Shown piece by piece: positions 21,996 through 30,272 of a stretch of 35,592 bases of DNA. The translations under genes and the position numbers were made by a program. The stretch is from positions 1-35,592 of the IMG/VR virus record IMGVR_UViG_3300022745_000102. One strand, 5' to 3'. The DNA is from a virus. The notes under the pieces were generated by a model, which had not been told where the DNA came from, ran no database searches, and was given only the letters and a program-made list of their open reading frames with translations. Within the stretch, counting starts at the first letter, position 1. Each line of letters begins with the position of its first letter.

Positions 21996-22408
21996 AAAAG
22001 AAGCTTTCCGTTATGGGGGCTCCTTGTAAATACAAGCCTGAATATTGTGAACTCCTAAAAGAGCATATGGGAGCCGGTTATTCCTTTGAAACATTCGCTG
22101 CAACAATCGATGTTTCTAAAGATACACTCTATCAGTGGGCAAAAGATTTCCCTGACTTTTCCGACGCATTCGACAAATCTCGAGTCAAATGCCAAATGTA
22201 TTGGGAAAAAACAGGCATCAATGGAGTAAATGGAAAGATTCGTCATTTTAATGGCGCAGTCTGGGCCTTTTGGATGAAAAACAGATTCCAATGGCACGAT
22301 AACGTAAAGCTCGAGCAGACCGTCGTCTCAGATGAGAGTGAAGAGGTAAAAGCCATGGCCGATAAGCTTGTGAAGCTCAAGAATGTCCTCGATGAATCTA
22401 ACGATTGA
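21992..22408 (+). CDS. terS: Terminase small subunit
   Basis: A 138-residue protein with GAPCKYKPEYCELLKEHM followed by FETFAATIDVSKDTLYQWAK, a helix-turn-helix typical of small terminases that bind the packaging site, then DAFDKSRVKCQMYWEK and a coiled-coil-like C-terminal tail with acidic start (SDESEEVKAMADKL). It forms a ring that hands DNA to the large subunit. Directly followed by, and overlapping by 26 nt, the ATPase half of the large subunit. Confidence 0.88.
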   Translation: MKKKLSVMGAPCKYKPEYCELLKEHMGAGYSFETFAATIDVSKDTLYQWAKDFPDFSDAFDKSRVKCQMYWEKTGINGVNGKIRHFNGAVWAFWMKNRFQWHDNVKLEQTVVSDESEEVKAMADKLVKLKNVLDESND

Positions 22409-23105
22409 GGCCCATAAAGAAGCTTTTCGTCGCATCTATCGAAATAGCCTCTATGCCACAGTCAAAGAACTCATGGGCTACAAAGACGTCAATTGGTTGA
22501 CACATGGGCCGATTATCAAGGCCCTTGAGTCACCAACGAAACGAAAGCTCATCATTGTTCCTCGAGGTTGTTTCAAATCAACGCTTGGAGTCGTGGGCTT
22601 TTCAATATGGTCACTTCTCAAAAATCCAAATGAGCGCATACTCATCGACTCAGAGCTTTTCCAAAACTCCTCATCATTCCTTCGAGAAATCAGAGCACAG
22701 CTTGAGTCAAAAGACTTCGTTGACCTCTTCGGGGAATTTAAAAGCGAGGATAATTGGAATCAAACGAGCATCACAATAAAACAGCGCACCAAGGCTTATA
22801 AAGAAGCCTCCATTACGTGCGGCGGTGTCGGCACGACCAAAGTAGGCCAACACTTCACAATTATCATTGGCGACGACTACAACTCGCCAAAGAACTCTGA
22901 CACGCAGGAGGGCCAAGAGAAAATTATTCGCCACTATCGCTACAATCTTTCAATCCTTGACCCCGATGGGACATACGTCGTGATTGGAACTCGCTACGCT
23001 GAATATGACTTGCCAGGTCATATATTGGGAAAAGAACTCAACCTGCCTTCTCATCCAAAATCTGGAGTTTATGATTCAGACCTAGCGGGTCACGGCCTTA
23101 TTTAG
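22383..23105 (+). CDS. terL: Terminase large subunit, ATPase half (split gene)
   Basis: A 240-residue protein holding the complete packaging ATPase: Walker A VPRGCFKST at about 59-67, Walker B FTIIIGDDYN at about 158-167 and coupling-motif VVIGTRYAEYDLPGHI at about 199-214. In unsplit family members this last motif runs on directly to a 'KWDVxV' strand and the RNase-H nuclease. Here the frame instead continues into about 20 unrelated residues and stops. The nuclease half is at 26909-27688. ATP hydrolysis drives DNA into the capsid through the portal. Start ambiguous (22383 or 22392). Confidence 0.88.
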   Translation: MSSMNLTIEAHKEAFRRIYRNSLYATVKELMGYKDVNWLTHGPIIKALESPTKRKLIIVPRGCFKSTLGVVGFSIWSLLKNPNERILIDSELFQNSSSFLREIRAQLESKDFVDLFGEFKSEDNWNQTSITIKQRTKAYKEASITCGGVGTTKVGQHFTIIIGDDYNSPKNSDTQEGQEKIIRHYRYNLSILDPDGTYVVIGTRYAEYDLPGHILGKELNLPSHPKSGVYDSDLAGHGLI

Positions 23106-23130
23106 TATTCTTTCAAAAGGGGAGGGCTTG

Positions 23131-23445
23131 ATGAGCCACGAAAATAATTCTTATGCACTTTATCCAGAAACTTTGGTGATAGGGGCTAGCACTGCGTGCG
23201 ACGTCCTCCCACTTCCGGGACAAAATAGAGTGTGGTTACAATATGGCAGTGGCGGGACTTTGTTTATTCTTGGCACCTCAATTACTGAGGGCTCTACTTT
23301 CGCTTCTGCGCAAAGATTCCTTGTCCCCTTCACAACAACGCCTTTTCTTATTCCTCTCTCGGGAATCCTCAAACTTGGTTCCAACGGGGCGACTACTACG
23401 TGTTTCCTCCTTCGCGGTCGCAGTGACGGGTTTACCTCGGCATGA
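23131..23445 (+). CDS. Tail-fibre-module protein, paralogue A
   Basis: 104 residues, ATG at 23131 after AAAAGGGGAGGG. All-beta: VIGASTACDVLPLPGQNRVWLQ, SGGTLFILGTSI, GILKLGSNGATTTCFLLRGRSDGF. It aligns clearly by eye with the next gene product around PxxGQN, GxTxxIxGxSxT and the end RGRSxGF. Placed at the 5' end of the fibre module inside the split terminase; could be a fibre-base, chaperone or head-fibre subunit. The next gene starts in overlap (ATGA). Confidence 0.75.
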   Translation: MSHENNSYALYPETLVIGASTACDVLPLPGQNRVWLQYGSGGTLFILGTSITEGSTFASAQRFLVPFTTTPFLIPLSGILKLGSNGATTTCFLLRGRSDGFTSA

Positions 23446-23735
23446 GCAATCGTGACGATGTCTACACACCGTTTGCTTCGCGCATTACGGTTGGACTCTC
23501 ATCTATTCTTCAAATTACTCCAATCGCTGGACAGAATTGCCTTGTGCTCAAGGGCATAAGCATTTCGACTCTTGAGATTGGCGGTGCTTCACTCACATGG
23601 GGTCAAGGTTATCCTCTCTCCAGTGGCGAAGCTCTTTCTTGGAATGGCTCGGGAAGTTTTTATTTAGCCGCTTCAGGAGCCACAGCTACAGTCGCATTAT
23701 TTAGGGGACGCTCCCAAGGATTCGACCAAGTATGA
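23442..23735 (+). CDS. Tail-fibre-module protein, paralogue B
   Basis: 97 residues, overlapping its paralogue by 4 nt and the fibre gene by 4 nt. VGLSSILQITPIAGQNCLVLK, LEIGGASLTWGQGYPLSSGE, FYLAASGATATVALFRGRSQGF mirror paralogue A. Tandem duplication with divergence; the pair probably form related subunits of one ring or spike. Exact role unknown. Confidence 0.75.
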   Translation: MSNRDDVYTPFASRITVGLSSILQITPIAGQNCLVLKGISISTLEIGGASLTWGQGYPLSSGEALSWNGSGSFYLAASGATATVALFRGRSQGFDQV

Positions 23736-25960
23736 GAGTTCGCTCATATTCTTCAAGCATTTCTTCGGGAGGAGGGGGAGGCGGCTCTGTTAACTCAGTT
23801 ACTGCCTCAAGCCCTCTTGCTTCAAGTGGGGGAACAAATCCAAATATAAGTTTAACAGCTCCAATTCCAGTCCTTTACGGCGGATTTGGCGAAGACATGA
23901 CGGTGCAATCTGTTTCGGGAACTTCTAATCTCACCGTCCCATCCGGCAATGTTGTACTCACATCCAATAACGCAAACGTGGTTGGTATTACAGCGGGAAC
24001 CTTCGATGGACAGCTCACATATATTTATAACGGTGCTTCTGGGGGAAATGCTTTTCTAATAACTCAAAGCGGTGCTGCCAGCGCTGCAAATAGAATTGCA
24101 TTAACAGGAAGTATTGCAAACGTTGCGTTTGCCCCTGGACAAATTGCAGTTCTTAGATACGACACATCAATATCGAGATGGCGTGTTATTTCTGTAGGTT
24201 TTTTTGGAGTAGCAAACACACCTCTTAGTTTTGGAAGTGGAGTTCTTTCAATATCTCAATCGTCATCTTCGGCGTCTGGATATTTGTCGCAAGGGGACTG
24301 GATAGCGTTTGATGCAAAGGTCGGCATTCAAGGAACCTTTGATTTACATTCAATTCCATACGTAGCTAATGCTTCAGGGCCATCTTCTTTGACTGGTAAT
24401 GTAAATAAAATTAATTTTAATTCAACGAAAGTTGCTTTAGGTGTTGGACTTCCTTATGCGGATTTGGCTGCTACAATTCACTCTAAAAGCGACACGGCGC
24501 AAACGGTTGACGACCCAATATCTTTTACAGCGACGCTTGTTTTATTTACTTTGCCAACAAATCCAACAATAGCTCTTTCCGCTGCTAATCCTGATATTCA
24601 ACAAGTCACAGCTACAGGCACTCCTTCAAACTTAGGCGGTGGCGCATACTCGCCAGGAGACGTAGTCGACGTGATAATCACGCCTGGATATAGCGATGGC
24701 TCAACCATAATTTGGGGTGTAGCATCGCGCTCTGTTAGTGGAATAACAGATGTGACTGCTTTTGATATTGATTTTGCAATCACTCAAGGAACAGAGAATT
24801 TACCCACAAACGTTTGGAGTTTTTCAAGACAAGTAAACGGCGGCGGTTACAACGATTATCAAAGGTTCACGTCGACAACATTCACAGATACAACTACTGG
24901 TTGGGTGTCGGGAGCTGACCCAGACCTCGGCAATAAAGCCGACGACTTTTTAGCTAACGGTGCAAATCCTCAAGTCACAGGATATGGAACAAAACAAACG
25001 CCAATTTCCACAACTATTTATTCGTCCTCATTTGATACTCAAGTTTACAATGACCCAAATGATGGAACGGCATACAAGCTACATGTGGCTTTCACTGGTG
25101 GCACCGCTCCTTATGCGGGCGATTGGCCCGGAAGTCGTCAATATAGCTCAAGCGTAGATTTCACAACGGGGCCAACGGGCGCCCCTACTAGTTCGGGGGC
25201 GCTGAATCCAACACCTACCACTTACGGGTATTTATCAAATGGCAGTGCACTCAATATACAATTCGACTTGGCCGACAAGCTGTTAGTTGGTTCAAACAAT
25301 ATTTATTCAGTCACTCCAATTACTGTTACAGTTACAGACCCGAACGATGGACAGCGTTATTATGTCCAGCTAGCGGGGAATACGGGCGCTTTCTTAGGGA
25401 AGCTTGTAAAAAATACAACTACAAGTCTTGAAGTAACGCCTGCAGGTTCCTTTACTTATTATGACGATGGTGTCCAGACTTTTCCTGGAAACGGGACGTT
25501 GACGCCAACCGGGTATTATTTGCCGGGTCATATAACAGAAACACATGGAACGACAACGAATGAAATTCCCTCAATTATTCATAAAGCTTTAGATGGGTCT
25601 GGAAGAATATATCACCAATGGCTAGATAGCGTCGGAAGTGAGATGGGTTATTTAAAGGTCGATGGGACCAATATGACCTTTCATGGAACAAATAGTTTTA
25701 ATTTGAGCGGTCAGCAATTTAACATGACTGCGACAAATACTTATGGAGCTTTAAATTATAATAGCTCTTTAAGGCTAAAGTGGGACAATACCGGATTAGG
25801 ATTTTTTGGAACCACTCCTGCCGCACAGCCAACGACAGCTATAGGAAGTGCAAGTTTCACTGCTAATTCAGGTACGGCTATAAATGACGCGTCTACATTT
25901 GATGGTTACACAATTAAGCAAATCGTAAAAGCGCTTAGAGATTTAGGAGTATTACAATAA
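23732..25960 (+). CDS. Tail fibre / receptor-binding protein
   Basis: 742 residues, overlapping paralogue B. Ser/Gly-rich N-terminus (SSSISSGGGGGGSVNSV), then PLYG-type repeats, a 'SASGYLSQGDWIAFDAKV' linker commonly seen in phage fibres, a large beta-rich middle with repeated ALxxNPxIQQVTATGTPSN-like units, and a C-terminal GSASFTANSGTAINDASTFD followed by GYTIKQIVKALRDLGVL, a typical trimerisation/closing helix of fibres. It would contact the host surface. It is placed between the two halves of the large terminase rather than with the tail genes. Confidence 0.85.
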   Translation: MRVRSYSSSISSGGGGGGSVNSVTASSPLASSGGTNPNISLTAPIPVLYGGFGEDMTVQSVSGTSNLTVPSGNVVLTSNNANVVGITAGTFDGQLTYIYNGASGGNAFLITQSGAASAANRIALTGSIANVAFAPGQIAVLRYDTSISRWRVISVGFFGVANTPLSFGSGVLSISQSSSSASGYLSQGDWIAFDAKVGIQGTFDLHSIPYVANASGPSSLTGNVNKINFNSTKVALGVGLPYADLAATIHSKSDTAQTVDDPISFTATLVLFTLPTNPTIALSAANPDIQQVTATGTPSNLGGGAYSPGDVVDVIITPGYSDGSTIIWGVASRSVSGITDVTAFDIDFAITQGTENLPTNVWSFSRQVNGGGYNDYQRFTSTTFTDTTTGWVSGADPDLGNKADDFLANGANPQVTGYGTKQTPISTTIYSSSFDTQVYNDPNDGTAYKLHVAFTGGTAPYAGDWPGSRQYSSSVDFTTGPTGAPTSSGALNPTPTTYGYLSNGSALNIQFDLADKLLVGSNNIYSVTPITVTVTDPNDGQRYYVQLAGNTGAFLGKLVKNTTTSLEVTPAGSFTYYDDGVQTFPGNGTLTPTGYYLPGHITETHGTTTNEIPSIIHKALDGSGRIYHQWLDSVGSEMGYLKVDGTNMTFHGTNSFNLSGQQFNMTATNTYGALNYNSSLRLKWDNTGLGFFGTTPAAQPTTAIGSASFTANSGTAINDASTFDGYTIKQIVKALRDLGVLQ

Positions 25961-26289
25961 TGGCAAAAGACTTAGAACTTAAAGGAACTCTTCCTATCTC
26001 AGATGCGAATGAAGGGCTTTTAACTCTCATCGCAAAGAAAAAGGGTTGGACTGAAACTCGGTTATTAAAAACTCCAGATGAAAAAGGCAATCCAACCGAA
26101 CCCATGACCGCAGAAGAATTTGTGTGTCAGTTTCTTCTTAAGAAAATGCTTGAGGATTATTTTAATACTGAAGTCGATGAGACATTTGAGTGGGCTTATG
26201 GGATTTTACAATCGGATGCAAAAGTAAGAGTTCTCGAACAACTCAACGAAGAACTCGTAGTAACGGCTGAGATAAAAAACAGACAATAA
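25960..26289 (+). CDS. Hypothetical protein downstream of fibre, 109 aa
   Basis: Starts on the last base of the fibre stop. LELKGTLPISDANEGLLTLIAKKK, TAEEFVCQFLLKKMLEDYF and LNEELVVTAEIKNRQ; helical and acidic. Small genes in this place often assist fibre folding or attachment. No family recognised. Confidence 0.7.
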   Translation: MAKDLELKGTLPISDANEGLLTLIAKKKGWTETRLLKTPDEKGNPTEPMTAEEFVCQFLLKKMLEDYFNTEVDETFEWAYGILQSDAKVRVLEQLNEELVVTAEIKNRQ

Positions 26290-26315
26290 TAGTTTAGGAA
26301 AGGACGCAAAAAACT

Positions 26316-26486
26316 ATGGAACAAATTCAAATCACAATTGAGCAGGCTTATGAGAATTTAGTGGCAGCGGCCAAAGATTTTCGAGGCACACTTAAGGACC
26401 ATCACGCGCTTCAAATCTCTCTTCAAATGATTCGTGAGAGAATATTTCCTAAAGACGAAGTGCCAAATCCTCCAAGCGAGGGATAA
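26316..26486 (+). CDS. Small helical protein, 56 aa
   Basis: ATG at 26316 after GGAAAGGACGC, stop at 26484-26486, next gene starting immediately. MEQIQITIEQAYENLVAAAK then LKDHHALQISLQMIRERIF. Amphipathic helix pair, no membrane segment. Too short for a family guess; probably a fibre-module or packaging accessory. Confidence 0.55.
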   Translation: MEQIQITIEQAYENLVAAAKDFRGTLKDHHALQISLQMIRERIFPKDEVPNPPSEG

Positions 26487-26912
26487 ATGTACGAGCCGAA
26501 GACACGCGTTGTTGTCTTCACAAAGACAAACGCTAAGGTTCTTATAAACAACACTCGCCCAATTAAAAAAGGGTTGCCATTTCTAGTGAATCCTCGCATG
26601 GACACTGACAACGTGTGGCCCGAGTATTGGAAAATTGGTGAGAATAACAATGTTGTCATTATGGACATGCATGAGAGAGCGCAGCGCGACAGAGACATAA
26701 GACTCTTTGGAATTGATAACGATATTTTTGAACCTGAAGTTGTGGAAGTTGAGAAATTTGAGCCAGAAATTGTTGTCCCGCTCCCATGGTGGGCGAAGTT
26801 TGAGCCAAAAAGAGTATTTGAAAGCATGAATGAGGAGCAAAGACATTTTTATTTCTTGTCAGTGATGCTTTTGCTCGTACTTTTCGCCATAATTTTGACG
26901 GGGCATAAATGA
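26487..26912 (+). CDS. Protein with C-terminal membrane helix, 141 aa
   Basis: A beta-rich start (KTRVVVFTKTNAKVLINN) and an acidic linker (FEPEVVEVEKFEPEIVV) precede HFYFLSVMLLLVLFAIIL, a C-terminal membrane anchor. It overlaps the nuclease half of the terminase as ATGA, so its translation and that of the nuclease are coupled. A membrane protein immediately ahead of terminase nuclease is odd; it may belong with the inserted module. Confidence 0.7.
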   Translation: MYEPKTRVVVFTKTNAKVLINNTRPIKKGLPFLVNPRMDTDNVWPEYWKIGENNNVVIMDMHERAQRDRDIRLFGIDNDIFEPEVVEVEKFEPEIVVPLPWWAKFEPKRVFESMNEEQRHFYFLSVMLLLVLFAIILTGHK

Positions 26913-27688
26913 AGTGGGACGTCGTTGTTGAGAAAGCCATCAAAGACGACGGAAGCTTGTATTTCGAGAAGCGTTTATCGAGGGAGTTTCTTTTAAATGT
27001 CAGAAAGTCGCAAGGCTCGTACATTTTTGCGAATCAATATCAAAATGAAATCATCCCCGAAGACGAAAAGAAGTTCAAAGCGGAATGGATTAGGTATTAT
27101 CGTGATTTACCCGACCGCTTGCTTAATTTTGGCTTCATTGACCCTGCAATCTCTCATAAAGAAGGCTCGGACTTCACGGCTCTTGTCATTGTTTCGGTCG
27201 ACGTCGAAGGGACCTGGTATGTCAGACACGCAATGCACGCAAAGCTCACGCCGACCGAGCAGCTAGACCTTGCTTTTAAGGCTTGCTTTGAGTGGAAGCT
27301 CACAACTCTTGGAATTGAAGATATCGCCTATCAGCGAGCGCTTCTTTACATGATTGCAGATGAGTCGAAGCGTCGAGGCGTTGTTCTCCCAATTACTGGA
27401 ATAGGTCTAGGAGATGCGCGTCACAAAGACACTCGAATCCTTGGCCTGGTTCCTAGATTTGAATGGAGTCGAATTTTTTTAGCTCCAGGTTTTTTAGACC
27501 TGGAAAATGAGTTAAAGTTCTTTCCTCGGGGAAAGAAAGACATCGTGGACGCATTGGCCCGTATCGAACAAATCGCATACGCGCCACAACGAGAGAGGAA
27601 ATCTAATGAACCGCCCGCACCAAACAGCCCAAGTTACGAGTCCTGGTACATCAAAAACATCCACAGAAGAAACGACGAAAATAGTTGA
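26909..27688 (+). CDS. Terminase large subunit, nuclease half (split gene)
   Basis: 259 residues with the C-terminal RNase-H-fold nuclease of a terminase: MKWDVVVEKA (start of the domain where the ATPase half stops), FIDPAISHKEGSDFTALVIV (about 76-95, first catalytic Asp), LGIEDIAYQRALLYMIADE (about 133-151) and KKDIVDALARI (about 210-220, last acidic residue). This nuclease cuts the concatemer at headful or site. It has its own GACGGGGC ribosome site. Together with 22383-23105 it makes one complete large terminase in two chains. Confidence 0.88.
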   Translation: MKWDVVVEKAIKDDGSLYFEKRLSREFLLNVRKSQGSYIFANQYQNEIIPEDEKKFKAEWIRYYRDLPDRLLNFGFIDPAISHKEGSDFTALVIVSVDVEGTWYVRHAMHAKLTPTEQLDLAFKACFEWKLTTLGIEDIAYQRALLYMIADESKRRGVVLPITGIGLGDARHKDTRILGLVPRFEWSRIFLAPGFLDLENELKFFPRGKKDIVDALARIEQIAYAPQRERKSNEPPAPNSPSYESWYIKNIHRRNDENS

Positions 27689-27959
27689 CCCTTTTGGAGG
27701 AGACGTCAGGGATTTCGAAACAAAAATCGCCATGGCTCAGCACGCCTTAGCTAGTGGCATGGGAACTGGAGAAATTGAAACTTCTCAAGCTGTCATTGAT
27801 TATTACAATCCCAATGGGACAGGGCCTTCTGGCTATTTCTTTTATAAAGGAATCGCAGTCTACCCCCATGGAAAGACCGAGGAAATTAAACTCGCCAACC
27901 GAGAGCAAATCGGTAAACGCCTTCATGGAGTAAAAGAGGGCGAGGTCGTAGGCACCTAA
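27606..27959 (+). CDS. Hypothetical protein, 117 aa
   Basis: Begins inside the last 83 nt of the nuclease gene after GAGAGAGGAAATC, a good ribosome site. The N-terminus is a Pro/Ser/Thr linker with DPFGGDVRDFETKIAMAQHAL, then a beta region (FFYKGIAVYPHGKTEEI) and KRLHGVKEGEVVG. Likely a head-assembly accessory from its position before portal. No family recognised. Confidence 0.7.
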   Translation: MNRPHQTAQVTSPGTSKTSTEETTKIVDPFGGDVRDFETKIAMAQHALASGMGTGEIETSQAVIDYYNPNGTGPSGYFFYKGIAVYPHGKTEEIKLANREQIGKRLHGVKEGEVVGT

Positions 27960-28174
27960 TGGAATCCATTATCGTGCTTGGCATTGTTTCTCTTGTCGTC
28001 ATTGTGTCGCAACAAGTCATGATTCATCGTCTTATCAACAAAATGATGAGTCGAAATTTTGGCGAATACGAGCAGTCTCGCTCGATTGGCAAAGCGGCCC
28101 TAAATAAGTCAAAATCAAAAGGGGAGTCGGACGCGCCCGAGGATTTAAGGATTCTTCAAGAATTTACAATGTAG
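27959..28174 (+). CDS. Small N-terminal membrane protein, 71 aa
   Basis: ATG shares one base with the previous stop. IIVLGIVSLVVIVSQQVMI is a single membrane helix at the N-terminus, followed by a charged tail (EQSRSIGKAALNKSKSKG) ending EFTM. Stop codon TAG lies within a hairpin that precedes the portal gene. Unknown role; small membrane proteins upstream of portal genes are seen in similar phages. Confidence 0.65.
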   Translation: MESIIVLGIVSLVVIVSQQVMIHRLINKMMSRNFGEYEQSRSIGKAALNKSKSKGESDAPEDLRILQEFTM

Positions 28175-28186
28175 AGCATTGTAAAT
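28162..28186 (+). repeat. Perfect 9-bp inverted repeat before portal
   Basis: ATTTACAAT (28162-28170) and ATTGTAAAT (28178-28186) flank a 7-base loop that contains the stop codon of the upstream gene. The stem ends 2-3 bases before the GGGGGAG ribosome site of the portal gene. No U-run follows, so it is not a standard terminator; it could be a processing or stabilising hairpin. Confidence 0.5.
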
Positions 28187-28201
28187 GGGGGAGCGGATAT
28201 A

Positions 28202-30244
28202 ATGGGTTTTTTAGACGGTTTATTTAAAGGCGACACAGAGGGTGCAAAATGGCATAAAGAAGACCAAACTCCCGATGAAATAGAACTCTGTGGTTATATA
28301 AAATCGAAAGTCGAAGACGTTAGGTCAAGCGGCTCCAGAATTTCCCATGAGGGAATTTGGATGACAAATATTGCCTACCTTCTTGGATTCGATTCGATTT
28401 ATTACGACACGACAACGAGACAATTTCGCCCTGTCGGTCAAGCCAGCAAATATCTTCGCCGTAACCGTGTTCATATCAATAAGATTTTGCCGACAATTCA
28501 AAACCGCCTCGCACGCCTTTGTAAAAATCCTCCTAGATACGATGTTAGACCCAACTCGAATGAGCAGGATGACAAAGACACGGCGAGGCAGAATTTAGAA
28601 ATCTTAAACATGCTTTGGGAGAAAGAGTCGGTTCGCTTAAACGAGCAGCGCATTCCCCTTTTCATGTGGACTCAGCAATGTGGTCACGCCTTTGTAAAAA
28701 TCTCATGGGACGACACCATAGGTGAGTGCATGTATGACCCGGAAACGGGCGAAATGATGGGTTACGAGGGAGACGTTAGAGCTGACATTTGTTCGGCTTT
28801 TGAAATCTTCGTTGACCCTCTTGCAAAAACACTTGAAGACGCCCAATGGGTTGTTCAAGCAAAAGTGCGTAAACTAGATTACTTTAGAATGCACTATCCC
28901 GAGCGTGGCGACCAAGTAAAAGAAGAGGGAGCGTGGCTTCTTTCAACTCAGTATGAGCAAAGAATCAACTCTCTCAACTCTGCAGGTCCCATGGCGTCGG
29001 CCACAAATATGCAGATGAAAAACGCTGCAATTGAGCTGGCCTACTATGAGAAACGCTCAAAGAAACATCCAAATGGGCGTCAATGTGTTGTTGCTAACGG
29101 GATTCTCCTTCAAGACGACGACTTAACTGTGGGAGAAATTCCATTCGCTAAGTTCGACGACATTATGATTGCAGGAAAGTTTTATAGTGAAGCAATCATA
29201 ACTCACCTTCGTCCTCCTCAAGACCAAATCAATCGTATTTATACTTTGAGAGCAGCTTGGACAAATAAGATGCTCACAGGAAAATATATTGCGGCCAAAG
29301 GTCATGGGCTCACACAAGAAGCTCTTAATGACCAAAACGGAGAAGTAGTTGAGTATGAACACGTGCCAAATGCAGCTCCTCCGACCGCTTTAGTTATTCC
29401 TACAATTCCACAGTACGCCTACACAGAAGAGCAGAATCTCGAGAAACAATTTTACGATATTTCAGGAATCAACGAGGTTTCGCGTGGACAACTTCCCGCA
29501 GCGGGTATTCCTGCAGTGGGCATGCAGCTCTTAACTGAGCAGGACGAAACTCGAATTGGAATCATGACCGAGGCGAGCGAAAATTCATGGGCAAAAGTTG
29601 GAAAGCTTTTACTCATGTTTGCTCAAAAGCAATACAAAACCCCAAGACTTCTTAAAGCTATGGGTAAACACGGCGAATATAACGTGAAGTCTTTTGTTGG
29701 ACAGGACATTAAGGGAAATGTGGACGTCACCGTAATACGTGGCTCGACAATTCCTGGCTCTAAGGCAATGAAACGCCAAGAGCTTCTCAATCTCTTCAGT
29801 CAGGGCCTTCTCGGCGACCCAGCCGATGCAAAAGTGCGTCAAAAGGTTTTGGACATGCTTGAGTACGGTGACGTGTCAGAAGTTTGGCTCGACCAAAGCA
29901 TCGACATGAACCAAATCAAGCGCAGCATTGAGATGATAGAAAATGGCCAAGTTCCTCAAGTCAGTGAGCTTGATAACCATGACCTTCATATCCAAGAAAA
30001 GAACCGTTACAGAAAGAGCGACAAGTTCGACACGCTTGCTCCTGAGATTCAGCAAATTTTCATGCAGGATATTGATACTCACTTGAACTTTATTGTTGAG
30101 TTATCGAGTCCTCCTGGAGCCATTGAGCCTCCGAATCCGGATGAGCAAGCTCAAGAAGACATGATGGCAGAGCAAGGAATGCAACAACAACAACCAATGG
30201 CTGGGCCTGAAGGTGCTCCCATTGAACAAACGCCCGAAGGGTAG
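28202..30244 (+). CDS. Portal protein
   Basis: 680 residues, near the size of P22/SU10-type portals. DGLFKGDTEGAKWHKEDQT leads to a helical/beta body; NRVHINKILPTIQNRLARLC at about 87-106, PRYDVRPNSNEQDD next, and EIFVDPLAKTLEDAQWV at about 201-217 are typical of the family that also has 'YYEKRSKKH'. PPQDQINRIYTLRAAW and SEVSRGQLPAAGI-like segments (NEVSRGQLPAAGI) match the portal clip/wing and crown helix region. A Gln/Pro tail (QGMQQQQPMAGPEG) follows. A dodecameric ring at one vertex, it is the channel for packaging and ejection. Preceded by GGGGGAG. Confidence 0.88.
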   Translation: MGFLDGLFKGDTEGAKWHKEDQTPDEIELCGYIKSKVEDVRSSGSRISHEGIWMTNIAYLLGFDSIYYDTTTRQFRPVGQASKYLRRNRVHINKILPTIQNRLARLCKNPPRYDVRPNSNEQDDKDTARQNLEILNMLWEKESVRLNEQRIPLFMWTQQCGHAFVKISWDDTIGECMYDPETGEMMGYEGDVRADICSAFEIFVDPLAKTLEDAQWVVQAKVRKLDYFRMHYPERGDQVKEEGAWLLSTQYEQRINSLNSAGPMASATNMQMKNAAIELAYYEKRSKKHPNGRQCVVANGILLQDDDLTVGEIPFAKFDDIMIAGKFYSEAIITHLRPPQDQINRIYTLRAAWTNKMLTGKYIAAKGHGLTQEALNDQNGEVVEYEHVPNAAPPTALVIPTIPQYAYTEEQNLEKQFYDISGINEVSRGQLPAAGIPAVGMQLLTEQDETRIGIMTEASENSWAKVGKLLLMFAQKQYKTPRLLKAMGKHGEYNVKSFVGQDIKGNVDVTVIRGSTIPGSKAMKRQELLNLFSQGLLGDPADAKVRQKVLDMLEYGDVSEVWLDQSIDMNQIKRSIEMIENGQVPQVSELDNHDLHIQEKNRYRKSDKFDTLAPEIQQIFMQDIDTHLNFIVELSSPPGAIEPPNPDEQAQEDMMAEQGMQQQQPMAGPEGAPIEQTPEG

Positions 30245-30272
30245 CAAAATAGGAATTAGGGGGAAATATTAA

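Noticed and set aside
26423-26827. Long minus-strand frame (134 codons) opposite the membrane-anchored gene
   Set aside because: Serine/threonine/phenylalanine-rich shadow of a well-supported + strand gene with good overlaps on both sides.
23037-26912. Group II intron or intein joining the terminase halves
   Set aside because: No reverse transcriptase, domain V-like hairpin, GTGYG start or intein Cys/His-Asn blocks at the borders, and the 3' half has its own ribosome site.
27484-27504. 7-bp inverted repeat TCCAGGT/ACCTGGA as a regulatory site
   Set aside because: Lies within the conserved nuclease coding region (LAPGFLDLE) and is explained by codons; no gene boundary near.
27518-27536. CTTTCC-TCGG-GGAAAG hairpin as a terminator
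   Set aside because: Inside the nuclease gene before its last catalytic motif; no T-run follows.
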